Origin: JAAUUE01 sp943370025
Lineage (GTDB): Bacteria; Cyanobacteriota; Cyanobacteriia; Cyanobacteriales; JAAUUE01
Direction: 5' to 3'
Assembly: GCA_943370025.1 (NCBI GenBank)
Contig: CALRPI020000003.1
Location: 65,359-129,358, forward strand
Length of the DNA: 64,000 bases
Shown here: positions 25,951-33,731 of the stretch, one piece after another
Layout of the letters: each line of letters begins with the position of its first letter
Position numbering within the stretch: position 1 is the stretch's first letter
Notes under the pieces: model-generated
What the model was told of the DNA's origin: nothing
What the model saw: only the letters and a program-made list of their open reading frames with translations
Database searches by the model: none
Program-made: the position numbers and the translations under genes

Positions 25951-26190
25951 ATTTGTAGGGTGGGCAATGCTCACCTGATCAAGAATTCAGTATTGCATTT
26001 GTAGGGTGGGCATTGCCCACCTGATCAAAAATTCAGTACGAAAGATGGAAGAGAGGAAGCTGTTTCTATTGCCATCAACCTCAATCTAAATAGGTCAACA
26101 AGATCGAAATAGGTGGGCAGTGCCCACCCTACGAACTAAATAGGTCAACAAGATCAAAATAGGTGAGCACTGCCCACCCTACGAACTACG
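25951..26190. repeat. Inverted and tandem repeats of TAGGGTGGGCAATGC-type sequence
   Basis: Two direct copies of GTAGGGTGGGCA(A/T)TGC(C/T)CACCTGATC (at 25956 and 26001) face two direct copies of AAATAGGTCAACAAGATC plus GCCCACCCTACGAACT (at 26089 and 26138) in inverted orientation. Each unit carries its own small palindrome. The block separates the second and third flavoprotein genes and could form a large hairpin; no gene lies in 25899-26217. Confidence 0.75.
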
Positions 26191-26217
26191 AACTATTCAT
26201 TTATCTAGAGGTCAACT

Positions 26218-27453
26218 ATGAAAATTGCAGTGATCGGTGGGGGAGCTAGTGGCATGGTGACGGCTTACTTGCTCGATAAACAGGGGCATCAGGTAACGGT
26301 GTTTGAGCGGCAATCTGTTTTGGGGGGACATATTCGGACACTGAACAAAAATGTCCAGCCGAATCAAAGTGATTGTCCAGAAATGCTGGAATGCGGTGTG
26401 TTGGAATTTCCCACAGTATTTCATAACTTTATTGCCCTGATGACAGAACTCGAAGTGGAACTAGAACCTATTAATATTGGTTCTGCCCTGTTCCTGCAAG
26501 ATGGAAGTCATTTCCTATCGGGAGTGACGATCGATCACAATTTCACCGGAGTGGAGCGCCTATTGGAATATTTACGCCTCGATACCCTCTACGCGCGATC
26601 GGCGGGATTGTGGCTGAGAACAAAATTTGCCGATGTGCAGGATTTCTTTAATCACCCGGTTTCCCACTACTTGCAAAACGATTGTATTCGCAACACCTGG
26701 ATAAAATTACTGGTGATGTATAGCTACTCCATGCCCCTGGAGTCGATCGATGATTTTCCCGCAGAATTGGCAATGCCCATGCTCCGAGATTATATTTCTG
26801 TGGATTGGGTAAGAATCAAGGGTGGTGTGTATTCTTATATAGAAAAAATCTTGGCAAAATTTACGGGTGAGGTGGTGCTGGGGGTGGAGATCGATCGCAT
26901 TTCTAGAGCTGATAATAGGGTGCAAATTCAGCACTTGACCGGAGAAGTTCAGGAGTTCGATCGAGTTGTCTTTGCCACCCCCCCAGATCAGGTCATGGCG
27001 CTATTAGCTGATCCCACTGAAGCAGAGGTTAAAAGGTTCACTGCTTGGCAAGCAAATCATATTAATAGCATTGTGCATCGGGATAGCTCCTTGTACGATC
27101 GCTATGGGATTAAAAACCCTTCAGAATTTGATTTCTTCCAAACAAATAGTAGCTGGGGATACAATAGTTATCTCAATCATCTTTGTGGGATTTCATCACC
27201 GGAAAAATATTTTTTATCCTATCAACTAGAGGAGTTGATTAATGAAAAGAATATCATCCATATTCAAAAACATCACACTCCTCTATATACTACAAATTCC
27301 TTTCAATACCGTGATGAAATAGTTGCTACTAATGGCGAAAATAATACCTATCATGCCGGAGCATACCTTGGTGATGGTTTGCATGAAGGCGCAGTTACTT
27401 CGGCATTGCAAGTTGCCCAATTGATAGGAGCAAGGCAACTCGTGCAGGTCTAG
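26218..27453 (+). CDS. FAD-dependent amine-oxidase-like oxidoreductase
   Basis: A 411-residue flavoprotein with the N-terminal dinucleotide motif AVIGGGASGMVTAYLLDKQG and ERQSVLGGHIRT, as in NAD(P)-binding amine oxidase-like proteins. C-terminal marks are a VVFATPPDQVMALL segment and HAGAYLGDGLHEGAVTSAL, the FAD-binding tail. It resembles the cyclopropane-synthase-associated flavoproteins that act on lipid chains, but I cannot assign a substrate. It follows the CrtI-like gene after 319 nt of repeats and precedes a ferredoxin gene, which could supply or accept electrons. Confidence 0.83.
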   Translation: MKIAVIGGGASGMVTAYLLDKQGHQVTVFERQSVLGGHIRTLNKNVQPNQSDCPEMLECGVLEFPTVFHNFIALMTELEVELEPINIGSALFLQDGSHFLSGVTIDHNFTGVERLLEYLRLDTLYARSAGLWLRTKFADVQDFFNHPVSHYLQNDCIRNTWIKLLVMYSYSMPLESIDDFPAELAMPMLRDYISVDWVRIKGGVYSYIEKILAKFTGEVVLGVEIDRISRADNRVQIQHLTGEVQEFDRVVFATPPDQVMALLADPTEAEVKRFTAWQANHINSIVHRDSSLYDRYGIKNPSEFDFFQTNSSWGYNSYLNHLCGISSPEKYFLSYQLEELINEKNIIHIQKHHTPLYTTNSFQYRDEIVATNGENNTYHAGAYLGDGLHEGAVTSALQVAQLIGARQLVQV

Positions 27454-27556
27454 CGATCGCTAAGTAGCTTGTTTGCATTTTGTATCTTATTCAATCAATT
27501 CAGCTAACTTATACAAAAAATCAAACAATAACCTGTCAGAGTAACCATAACAGTTA

Positions 27557-27659
27557 TATAGCAACCCTAAATGGTTTCACCCGCCGGAGGCGGGTGAAAC
27601 CATCTGCCAGAAGCAAGTTGACTTAGTAACTGTTCGCAAATAATTTAGGATCGCTATAG
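27557..27659. repeat. Palindromic repeat family C, copy C1
   Basis: Ends TATAGCAACCCTAAAT and AATTTAGGATCGCTATA are inverted repeats of about 16 bp. The core hairpin is GGTTTCACCCGCC / GGCGGGTGAAACC, followed by the family segment CCAGAAGCAAGTTGACTTAG. Nearly the same core occurs at 56766. Confidence 0.8.
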
Positions 27660-27670
27660 AACAAAAGGGT

Positions 27671-28045
27671 ATGACTATGGCAAAGATAATGGCTGAGGGA
27701 AAAGTCTTTGAAGTTGCTGAAGAAACTAATCTTCGGCAAGCACTACTCGATCAAAATATTTCTCTTTATACCGAGGGATCAGAGATTTTTAATTGCCATG
27801 GACAGGCAATTTGTGGCACTTGCCTAGTTCAAGTTGATGGAGAAGTTTCTCCACCAACTAGGTTAGAAAGCCGGGTAGTTTTTCAACCTGATCTTGCCTG
27901 TAAAGAAAGACGTTTAGCTTGCCAAGTTAAGATTATGGGCGACGTAAAAGTTACTCGATTTACAGGATATTTTGGCGATAGTGAGCATTGTCTATGGTCA
28001 CCTGAAGCGGGAAAAGAAACTTGGCGATCGCTACAGCAATTCTAG
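27671..28045 (+). CDS. [2Fe-2S] ferredoxin
   Basis: A 124-residue ferredoxin with cluster ligands C42, C48, C51 and C84 (spacing C-x5-C-x2-C, then C 33 residues on), within NCHGQAICGTCLVQV and RRLACQV. The x5 spacing is like adrenodoxin or bacterial [2Fe-2S] ferredoxins rather than the photosynthetic PetF type (x4). An extra Cys at 77 is present. ATG 27671 and ATG 27677 are both possible starts; the second has better spacing to AAGGG. It ends the oleate hydratase group and probably serves one of the upstream flavoenzymes. Confidence 0.85.
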   Translation: MTMAKIMAEGKVFEVAEETNLRQALLDQNISLYTEGSEIFNCHGQAICGTCLVQVDGEVSPPTRLESRVVFQPDLACKERRLACQVKIMGDVKVTRFTGYFGDSEHCLWSPEAGKETWRSLQQF

Positions 28046-28059
28046 ATAATTTTATCTGC

Positions 28060-28240
28060 TATAGCAATCCTAAATCATTTGTAGATTTTTAAGGTTTGAG
28101 AGAGACGCACCCGAAGGGTGCGTCTCTCTCAAACCCTTTAGGACTGCTATATAGCGATCCTAATTGAGTTTAGAATTTTAGAGGGTTGAGAACGGCAGTC
28201 CTTCGGGGGAGCCGTTCTCAACCCATTTAGGATGGCTATA
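28060..28240. repeat. Two tandem family C repeats, copies C2 and C3
   Basis: C2 (28060-28152) and C3 (28150-28240) each start TATAGC(A/G)ATCCTAA and end TTTAGGA(C/T)(T/G)GCTATA and share the boundary. The cores differ completely: GAGAGACGCACC / GGTGCGTCTCTC in C2 and GAGAACGGCAGTC / GAGCCGTTCTC in C3. Adjacent copies with unlike cores are good evidence that the ends, not the core, define the family. Confidence 0.8.
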
Positions 28241-28295
28241 GGGATAAGTTAGTGCGATAACTGTCAGGAAATGATTTAAAAATACTACATAAATA

Positions 28296-28727
28296 ATGAA
28301 AGAAATTAATGACCATCTTAAATTATCTCTAAAGCTAATGAGATTGAAAAAGGAGGAAACAAGAAAAGCTGAGATTCAAGCGAAGAAAACTGAATGTTAT
28401 ATTTTTACACCTAAAAATGAACTAGAGGCGGCAGCGATCGCCATCGCTACCGAGGGACAATCTGGATGGAAAGGTTCTTTGTATAGCCTAGATTATTACG
28501 ATCGCTATCTAGAACATACTTGTTTTATTTTTGCCACTCAGCCCAAATCAAAAAATGATGATGATTGGCTATTAATTGCTTTTGATAGTAATGATAGTAG
28601 TAAGTATTGGATTGCCCTAGGTGAAAGAATTCTGTCAGATGTTTATTATTCTTGGGCAAAGGTAGTGGAAGTCCCTAATCCGCAGTTTGATCCTCAACGA
28701 ATGGCAGAAATTGATCACATAATATGA
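28296..28727 (+). CDS. Hypothetical protein, paralogue of the gene at 33113
   Basis: A 143-residue soluble protein. A charged N-terminal helix is followed by ECYIFTPKNELEAAAIAIA, GWKGSLYSLDYYDRYLEHT, CFIFATQP, SKYWIALGE and VYYSWAKVVEVPNPQFDPQRM. About 60% of positions agree with the paralogue ending at 33559 from residue 30 on. I do not recognise the family and no catalytic motif is evident. Its position between the flavoprotein cluster and the carotenoid-protein pair suggests it belongs to the stress island. Confidence 0.72.
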   Translation: MKEINDHLKLSLKLMRLKKEETRKAEIQAKKTECYIFTPKNELEAAAIAIATEGQSGWKGSLYSLDYYDRYLEHTCFIFATQPKSKNDDDWLLIAFDSNDSSKYWIALGERILSDVYYSWAKVVEVPNPQFDPQRMAEIDHII

Positions 28728-28734
28728 AATCATC

Positions 28735-28785
28735 GCAGCCCTAAAGAAGTAAAGAATTGGGGACAAGAATTTCTTTGGTGCTGCG
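28735..28785. other. Imperfect hairpin after the 143-residue gene
   Basis: GCAGCCCTAAAGAA pairs with TTCTTTGGTGCTGC across about 22 nt, 8 nt after the stop codon. No T run follows, so it may protect the 3' end or be a repeat remnant rather than a terminator. Confidence 0.4.
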
Positions 28786-28804
28786 GAGAAATTCCTTTGT
28801 AGAA

Positions 28805-28896
28805 TATAGCGATCCTAAATCATTTGTGAATTTTTGAGGATTGAGAGAGACGCACCCGGAGGGTGCGTCTCTCTCAATCCATTTAGGATTACTATA
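28805..28896. repeat. Palindromic repeat family C, copy C4
   Basis: Ends TATAGCGATCCTAAATC and ATTTAGGATTACTATA. The core GAGAGACGCACCC / GGGTGCGTCTCTC is almost identical to C2, so these two copies are close relatives. The rest of 28728-29062 is AT-rich without a gene. Confidence 0.8.
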
Positions 28897-29062
28897 TGTG
28901 ATTTGCATGACTTGTATAAGATGACTGAAAACGATTTTATTTGTTACAAACTATATAGATAATTAGCAGATATTTCTTGAGATTTAACTTACCATGAGAA
29001 TCATACAAGGCATAAAAATTCCATGCCTCTAAGCAGCATTCACACCTAATAAAGAGAGAATT

Positions 29063-29707
29063 ATGAGCTTAGAAAACCAAGACAGATCAACTCTTAAGAG
29101 CCTAAAAAAGAAAGTAGCTATGCATACTAAAAACACAAACTCGATTAACCAAAATCCCAGTCAAGTTGCTGATGAACCTGTAGTTCAAAGTCTGGATCAA
29201 ATTCCCGACCAAGCTCCTGATCAAAGCATTGATCAAGTCGATGCTAATATTGACCCCATCTCTGGAGAGCCGGGAGCGCATCCTGTGGGGACAGGAGTGG
29301 GAGCGGCAGGTATTGGCAGTGTCGCTACAGTGGTTGGTTCAGTGGTCGGTGGACCGATCGGGGCTGTAGTTGGTGCTGTAGTTGGCTCAGTGGTGGGGGG
29401 ATTAGCGGGCAAGAGTACTGCGGAGAAGATTAATCCTACTTTTGAGGATAGTCACTGGCGGAAAACCTACAGCTCTCGTCCTTACGTGGAACAAGGGGCA
29501 ACCTACGAAGAATATCAACATGCCTATCGGGTGGGCTATGAAGGGTACGATCGCTATGGTGATACTGGTCGCAACTACAGCGATGTGGAGCCAGATATTC
29601 AAAGTTACTATGAAACTACAAATCAGCAAGGAAATCTGACTTGGGAAAAAGCTAAATATGCCGTAAAAGATGCTTGGGAACGAGCGGCTGCTTCTGCCCA
29701 TCGTTAG
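29063..29707 (+). CDS. Glycine-zipper stress-associated protein
   Basis: A 214-residue protein. The N-terminal 75 residues are polar with repeated (I/A)PDQ-type units. A glycine-zipper membrane segment spans about residues 76-115 (GVGAAGIGSVATVVGSVVGG and the following GAVVGAVVGSVVGGLAG). The C-terminal 95 residues are Tyr-rich (YEEYQHAYRVGYEGYDRYG) and end WEKAKYAVKDAWERA. Proteins with this Tyr-rich tail after a glycine zipper occur in cyanobacteria and proteobacteria beside stress genes; their role is unproven. GAGAGAA lies before the ATG. Confidence 0.8.
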   Translation: MSLENQDRSTLKSLKKKVAMHTKNTNSINQNPSQVADEPVVQSLDQIPDQAPDQSIDQVDANIDPISGEPGAHPVGTGVGAAGIGSVATVVGSVVGGPIGAVVGAVVGSVVGGLAGKSTAEKINPTFEDSHWRKTYSSRPYVEQGATYEEYQHAYRVGYEGYDRYGDTGRNYSDVEPDIQSYYETTNQQGNLTWEKAKYAVKDAWERAAASAHR

Positions 29708-29761
29708 TTTTTTCAATCTTGATATTCCCGCTATGCACTAGCATAGCAGTGACCTAAAACC

Positions 29762-29858
29762 ATAATTTTCCGCACCCCAATGGGGCGCAGAAAATTATCC
29801 AATAGTTCACAAATCTAGTCAGGCATTGGGTAATTTTGGGGGCGCAAGGCTTTGCGCC
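29762..29858. repeat. Two hairpins between convergent genes
   Basis: ATAATTTTCCGCACCCC / GGGGCGCAGAAAATTAT (29762-29798) and GGCGCAAGGCTTTGCGCC (29841-29858) are strong stems between the convergent glycine-zipper and HCP genes. They may act as two-way terminators; TATCTACCGCTGCTATAG follows and recalls a family C end. Confidence 0.5.
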
Positions 29859-29886
29859 CTCAATGCGCCCTCAATATCTACCGCTG

Positions 29887-30387
29887 CTATAGACCGGTAT
29901 CTGGATCGTGGGGACTAGAGGCTGGGTCAACCCCCATATTGGCAACTAAACTCCGCAAAACCGTAATCTGTTCCCCTTGGTCTATGGGCTGGAGTTGTTT
30001 CAACCATTCTGAAGCTGCGGGTTCGAGATTGTAATCTGCGGGCATAGGAATAATTTCTGCCCGATCCATTCCTTGAGCTAGTAAATACCAAAATAATAAT
30101 TTTGTGGTGTCGCTTAAAGACCCATACTCCCGACTAATTAAGTTGTTGGTATGCTCCACTAAATCTCGTTGAACTTGGAGCTGTTCTTCAGGAGACATTT
30201 CGGAAACTTGCTTGAATAATCCTTCTGCGATCGCGGGTGCTGCGGTACTAGCTCCGGGGGCAGCAGGAGTAATAGATTTTCCAGTTTCTTTATAGATAAA
30301 CCACAAAAGAGCAAGTTGTTGATCTGTCGACAATGCAGCAAAGGATGAAGCTAGATCAGCAGTTAGATTAGCATTAGTAGTTGTCAT
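29887..30387 (-). CDS. Helical carotenoid protein (OCP N-terminal domain homologue)
   Basis: A 166-residue stand-alone homologue of the all-helical carotenoid-binding domain of the orange carotenoid protein. It shows LSTDQQLALLWFIYKETGKS, TPAAPGA, LFWYLLAQGMDR, IPMPADYNLEP and GEQITVLRSLVANMG. Y32 and W100/Y101 align with residues that line the carotenoid tunnel in OCP (Tyr44, Trp110). The C-terminal NTF2-like half is absent. HCPs bind keto-carotenoids and quench singlet oxygen, some also quench phycobilisomes; the subgroup of this one cannot be assigned by eye. It is transcribed away from the CTDH gene. Confidence 0.92.
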   Translation of the reverse strand: MTTTNANLTADLASSFAALSTDQQLALLWFIYKETGKSITPAAPGASTAAPAIAEGLFKQVSEMSPEEQLQVQRDLVEHTNNLISREYGSLSDTTKLLFWYLLAQGMDRAEIIPMPADYNLEPAASEWLKQLQPIDQGEQITVLRSLVANMGVDPASSPHDPDTGL

Positions 30388-30530
30388 GATAATTTCCTAC
30401 AAAGATTCTTAATTTGTTTATTTTGCAATGTTTCTAATCTTGCTTAATTGACACTTTTTTGAAAATACATTATCACCACAAGTTATCTCAATAAATAAGT
30501 CCTGTTAGTAAATATTTTCTAATCACAAGT

Positions 30531-30941
30531 ATGACAAATGTTTCTTCAGTCAATGGTAACCAACTCATAAATATTCAGAGCATTTCTGACCCTACTATTT
30601 ATGAATATTTCATCAGATTAAACAATCGTGAATTCGTAGCGACCGCCGAGCTATTTACAGAGCAGGGATGCTTGACTCCTCCATTTGATCAATTGGTACA
30701 AGGGAGAAGAGCGATCGCTGAATATTTAGAGAAAGAAGCTCAGGAAGTAGTTTCCTACCCAAAGTGGGGAGAAAATCTCAAACAAGGCTTACTGAATGAA
30801 TATCGAGTTCAGGGTACAGTAGCAATCAGCCAGTTTGCATTTAATATGGAATGGTTTATTCAGATAAATTCTTCCCAAGAAATTATCACCTTAGAAGCGA
30901 AACTTATGGCTTCCTGGGAAGATTTATTGAATTTTAGATAG
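30531..30941 (+). CDS. CTDH: OCP C-terminal domain homologue (NTF2-like)
   Basis: A 136-residue NTF2-like protein matching the OCP C-terminal domain: SDPTIYEYFIRLNNREF, LFTEQGCLTPPFDQLVQG, YRVQGTVAISQFAFNMEWF and LMASWEDLLNF at the end. Y26 and W108 align with the two OCP residues (Tyr201 and Trp288) that hydrogen-bond the carotenoid keto group. A Cys at 47 lies in the PPF loop. CTDHs deliver carotenoid to HCPs and quench singlet oxygen. It is divergent from the HCP gene with 143 nt between the starts, so a shared regulatory region is likely. Confidence 0.9.
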   Translation: MTNVSSVNGNQLINIQSISDPTIYEYFIRLNNREFVATAELFTEQGCLTPPFDQLVQGRRAIAEYLEKEAQEVVSYPKWGENLKQGLLNEYRVQGTVAISQFAFNMEWFIQINSSQEIITLEAKLMASWEDLLNFR

Positions 30942-30952
30942 GTGAAAATAAT

Positions 30953-31324
30953 TTATTTGTTCCTATCATTCTGTAAACTGGTAGCACTTCTTTTAACTGT
31001 ATCTGGATAGACGGCTCCCATATCCTTGACTGCCTCTATAGATTGCTCACCAATTCTCTTTAGTTGTTCTCCCGGATCTCCTTTGGTTTCACTAGCTTGT
31101 TTATTCCATTCTCCCATTGTTTTTGGTCTTTGAGAATCATGCTGCGAATTATCTTGATGAACTATCTTGTCATACAGATCAGCAACTGGGTTCCCAGTAC
31201 GCCGATCAACATTAGTAGTTAGGAATAGAAACCCAATAAGAGCTAAAGATACAAAATTTTTAGTTTGTAGCCTATTAAGGAAAAAGCCAATTTTACTAAT
31301 CGCTTTGGAAATGAAATTCAGCAT
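30953..31324 (-). CDS. Small single-pass membrane protein of unknown function
   Basis: A 123-residue protein with an N-terminal amphipathic region, a hydrophobic segment about residues 24-39 (FVSLALIGFLFLTT), then a polar, charged C-terminal domain (VADLYDKIVHQD, MGEWNKQASETKGDPGEQLKRIGEQSIEAVKDMG). The ATG at 31324 has a perfect AAAGGAG 5-9 nt upstream and is preferred to a start 12 codons earlier. It converges with the CTDH gene, 11 nt apart. Function unknown. Confidence 0.7.
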   Translation of the reverse strand: MLNFISKAISKIGFFLNRLQTKNFVSLALIGFLFLTTNVDRRTGNPVADLYDKIVHQDNSQHDSQRPKTMGEWNKQASETKGDPGEQLKRIGEQSIEAVKDMGAVYPDTVKRSATSLQNDRNK

Positions 31325-31627
31325 AGTAGTCTCCTTTAGTAAAACTCTAGTATCTTTCAAGATATGGCTGTTGCCAAGGAAATAAAGCCAGAGTTGTGAT
31401 TGATTAGTTAATTAAATGTTGTCATAATCTATTTAATCTAGCCTCTATCTTTTGAATGTTTTAGCATAACTTATACAATCCAAGCATTAACATATACATT
31501 ATCTGTAGGCTTCTTTACGACTTCGTTACACTTTATTTCAGAATAAATCAAATTAATCAATTCAACCAATAAATCAATCATTGCCCTGTCAAATTAGCCT
31601 CAGAGAGAAGTGATGAGGAGAGCTTTT

Positions 31628-31779
31628 GGAGGCTATCTATAAATTATACTCTTTAGCTACTTTATAGATGACCTCTTTAGATTCTCCGAATATATTAGAG
31701 GCTATTTATAAAGTCTGATTTTGCGCCCCCTCCGGGGGCGCAAAATCAGACCTTCAAGCCACTTTATAAATGACCTCTT
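31628..31779. repeat. Two tandem family D repeats, copies D1 and D2
   Basis: D1 (31628-31678) and D2 (31697-31779) both run from GAGGCTAT(C/T)TATAAA to TTTATA(G/A)ATGACCTCTT. D2 has a core stem AAGTCTGATTTTGCGCCCCC / GGGGGCGCAAAATCAGA; D1 lacks a GC-rich core. A related copy is at 57017. The remaining parts of 31361-31854 are AT-rich with no gene seen. Confidence 0.75.
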
Positions 31780-31854
31780 AGATATTTAGAGATATCTAGA
31801 ATATCTGAAGTAATCAACTAATTCCGCAACTAATTTTGTAACAGGAGCAATCAA

Positions 31855-32889
31855 ATGCCGGTAACCTTAGAAGACACGAAACGAACTGCGATCGCTGTAA
31901 AACTAGCAGATATGAAAGCAACTCAAAATCTGTTAATTGCCAACGATAGAGCTTTAATTAAAGCTTGTCTCGATCAAGAAATAGCTCATCGCTTAGAGGA
32001 TTTCCTGCGGGATGATCAGAAGAATTTAGAGATTCTGGATACAGTCATTGTGCAGTATGGAATTAAGGCAATGCCAAAGCCCATAGTCCAGAAGATGATT
32101 GAAACAGTTAAAGAAGCGATGGAAGGCTCAGAACTGAGTTTATTTGAAAAAGTAGCCGAGCATGAACTCCTCAAGCATAGTCAGGCGATAGCAGGAATTT
32201 TGGTTCATAAAGCCGCCCAAGTTGTTGGGGCTGATGTGGCTGTGGCGATCGCCCCTCTGAACACTGTCAACTTCGAGAACCGCAGCCATCAAGAGCAACT
32301 CAAGGGGATGATGGAAGTGCTGAGCACCAGAGAATTGACCGGGCAAGAGGCCGACCAAGGACTATGGGCAAGGGTACAGGATGCCGTAGCTGCCCTAAGT
32401 GGGATCGCTGGGGGGATCATGAGCCGTGCTGACCATGAAATGAATATCCGTGATGTTCTCCGCCTAGATCATGCGAAGGTCAATACATTGTTTGAACAAA
32501 TTCAAGCTACTAATGATCCTGAGAAAATCGGTGAATATTTTGGTCAGATTTACCAAGATTTATCTACCCATTCTGAAGCCGAAGAGCAGGTTGTCTATCC
32601 CGCTCTCCGTCCCTACTACAACAACATTCAGAAGCTATACGACGAACAGGCAGAAGCAAAGCAGATGCTTGATCAGATTAAAGCCATGAATTCTAGAGAT
32701 GTGGTGGCATTTAAGGGCGCGGTAGTCCATTTGAAGGCGGCGGTGATTGCCCATGTGGAAGAAGAGGAAGATTATCTGTTCTACTGCATTCAGCATAATT
32801 TTACTGAAGACCAACAAAAACAGTTGGGCGCAGAGTTTAAGACTGCTAAGAGCCAAATTCAAGATCAGCGCCTAGTGGTTGCTGCTTAG
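31855..32889 (+). CDS. Hemerythrin-like domain protein
   Basis: A 344-residue, largely helical protein. The C-terminal 140 residues form a hemerythrin HHE-type domain: LRLDHAKVNTLFEQI, STHSEAEEQVVYPALRPY, and AHVEEEEDYLFYCI give the spaced His, Glu and HxxxE-type ligands of a di-iron site. The N-terminal 190 residues carry a second, less conserved ferritin-like helical pattern (LLIANDRALIKACLDQEIAHR; EKVAEHELLKHSQA) that may be a degenerate partner domain. Such proteins sense or bind oxygen, NO or iron. The location within stress genes fits that. Confidence 0.88.
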   Translation: MPVTLEDTKRTAIAVKLADMKATQNLLIANDRALIKACLDQEIAHRLEDFLRDDQKNLEILDTVIVQYGIKAMPKPIVQKMIETVKEAMEGSELSLFEKVAEHELLKHSQAIAGILVHKAAQVVGADVAVAIAPLNTVNFENRSHQEQLKGMMEVLSTRELTGQEADQGLWARVQDAVAALSGIAGGIMSRADHEMNIRDVLRLDHAKVNTLFEQIQATNDPEKIGEYFGQIYQDLSTHSEAEEQVVYPALRPYYNNIQKLYDEQAEAKQMLDQIKAMNSRDVVAFKGAVVHLKAAVIAHVEEEEDYLFYCIQHNFTEDQQKQLGAEFKTAKSQIQDQRLVVAA

Positions 32890-32948
32890 AGGCCATTTAT
32901 TAAAGTATTATTTTCCACCCCCGGAGGAAAATAATACCTTCTAGGTGG
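32889..32948. repeat. Family D-like repeat
   Basis: GAGGCCATTTATTAAAG begins like family D, with a core stem GTATTATTTTCC / GGAAAATAATAC. The right end is not conserved. It follows the hemerythrin stop directly and may serve as a terminator. Confidence 0.5.
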
Positions 32949-33013
32949 ATAGCTTACACCTTGGACGATCCCCCCTAGCCTCCCTTAAAAAGGGTGGAAA
33001 CCATTAATTAAAG

Positions 33014-33060
33014 CCCCTTTTTTTGTAGGCTTTGCCTTCCCGTTAGGGTAGGGGGTTGGG
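33014..33060. repeat. Repeat family F, copy F1
   Basis: Contains GGCTTTGCCTTCCCGTTAGGGTAGGGGG after a CCCCTTTTTTTG start. The same wording recurs at 35166 and 61446, and in interrupted form around 34548-34676. Confidence 0.65.
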
Positions 33061-33112
33061 GGACATCTTTTTTGCTTTCAGCCCTATATGTAACTTAGTT
33101 GGAGTTATTAGC

Positions 33113-33559
33113 ATGAATAGAAATCCAGTCGCACCTCAAAAAATCAATTCTCAAAGACCCTATCTGAAGCTATTGAAGCTAGACAAAGAGCAGGCAACTC
33201 AAGCTCAACTTGAGGCAAAAGAATCGAATGCTTATATTTTCATGCCAAAAAATGACCTAGAGGCAACGGCGATCGCTATAGCTAGGAAAGGAAATGCCGG
33301 ATGGAAAGGTTCTTTATATAACCTGAGCTATGTCGATAGCTATCTAGACAATACTTGTTTTATTTTTGCTACGGAACCTGAACAATATCAGCGGCAACAA
33401 TGGCTATTAGTTAATTGTGATAGCAATACTGGTTCCAAGTATTGGATCATTTTGGGCGTAAAACTCATCCCAGATGTTTACTATGCTTGGGCAAAAGTAA
33501 TGCGGTTGCCCAATCCTCAGTTTGATCTACAAAAAATGGAAAATAGATTTTGTCTTTAA
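33113..33559 (+). CDS. Hypothetical protein, paralogue of the gene at 28296
   Basis: A 148-residue protein sharing AYIFMPKNDLEATAIAIA, GWKGSLYNLSYVDSYLDNT, CFIFATEP, SKYWIILG and VYYAWAKVMRLPNPQFDLQKM with the gene at 28296-28727. GGAG lies 9 nt before ATG 33113, so the longer frame beginning at 33056 inside repeat F1 is not used. The paralogues flank the carotenoid-protein/hemerythrin group, pointing to a duplication inside the island. No function can be assigned. Confidence 0.72.
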   Translation: MNRNPVAPQKINSQRPYLKLLKLDKEQATQAQLEAKESNAYIFMPKNDLEATAIAIARKGNAGWKGSLYNLSYVDSYLDNTCFIFATEPEQYQRQQWLLVNCDSNTGSKYWIILGVKLIPDVYYAWAKVMRLPNPQFDLQKMENRFCL

Positions 33560-33564
33560 TCTAC

Positions 33565-33702
33565 AGGACTTACGCACTACAAAAACGTCCTAACACTTAC
33601 AGCAGTTTGAGAGTGGGTGGCTACAGCCACCCACTCTCAAACCCAACATTGACAAGACTTTCAATATTTGTGGTGTGCTCATTTGAACGCAAAGTGCTGT
33701 AT
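33565..33702. repeat. Half of a family A repeat followed by family B copy B1
   Basis: AGGACTTACGCACTAC (33565-33580) is a family A left end. Family B then runs from TTACAGCAGTTTGAGAGTGG (33597) to GAACGCAAAGTGCTGTA (33702), with the core GAGAGTGGGTGG / CCACCCACTCTC. Family B typically contains TGACAAGACTTTCAATATTTG after the hairpin. Confidence 0.8.
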
Positions 33703-33731
33703 TAACAAATTACAAATTAGGAGCAAAGATC

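Noticed and set aside
28060..28896. The spaced palindromes as a CRISPR array
   Set aside because: The repeats are only two to three, of about 90 bp, with palindromic cores and no unique spacers between identical repeats; no cas genes are near.
29402..29716. A 104-residue minus-strand hydrophobic frame and a 65-residue plus-strand frame inside the glycine-zipper gene
   Set aside because: Both are antisense or shifted readings of a gene whose own frame shows a clear glycine zipper and Tyr-rich tail.
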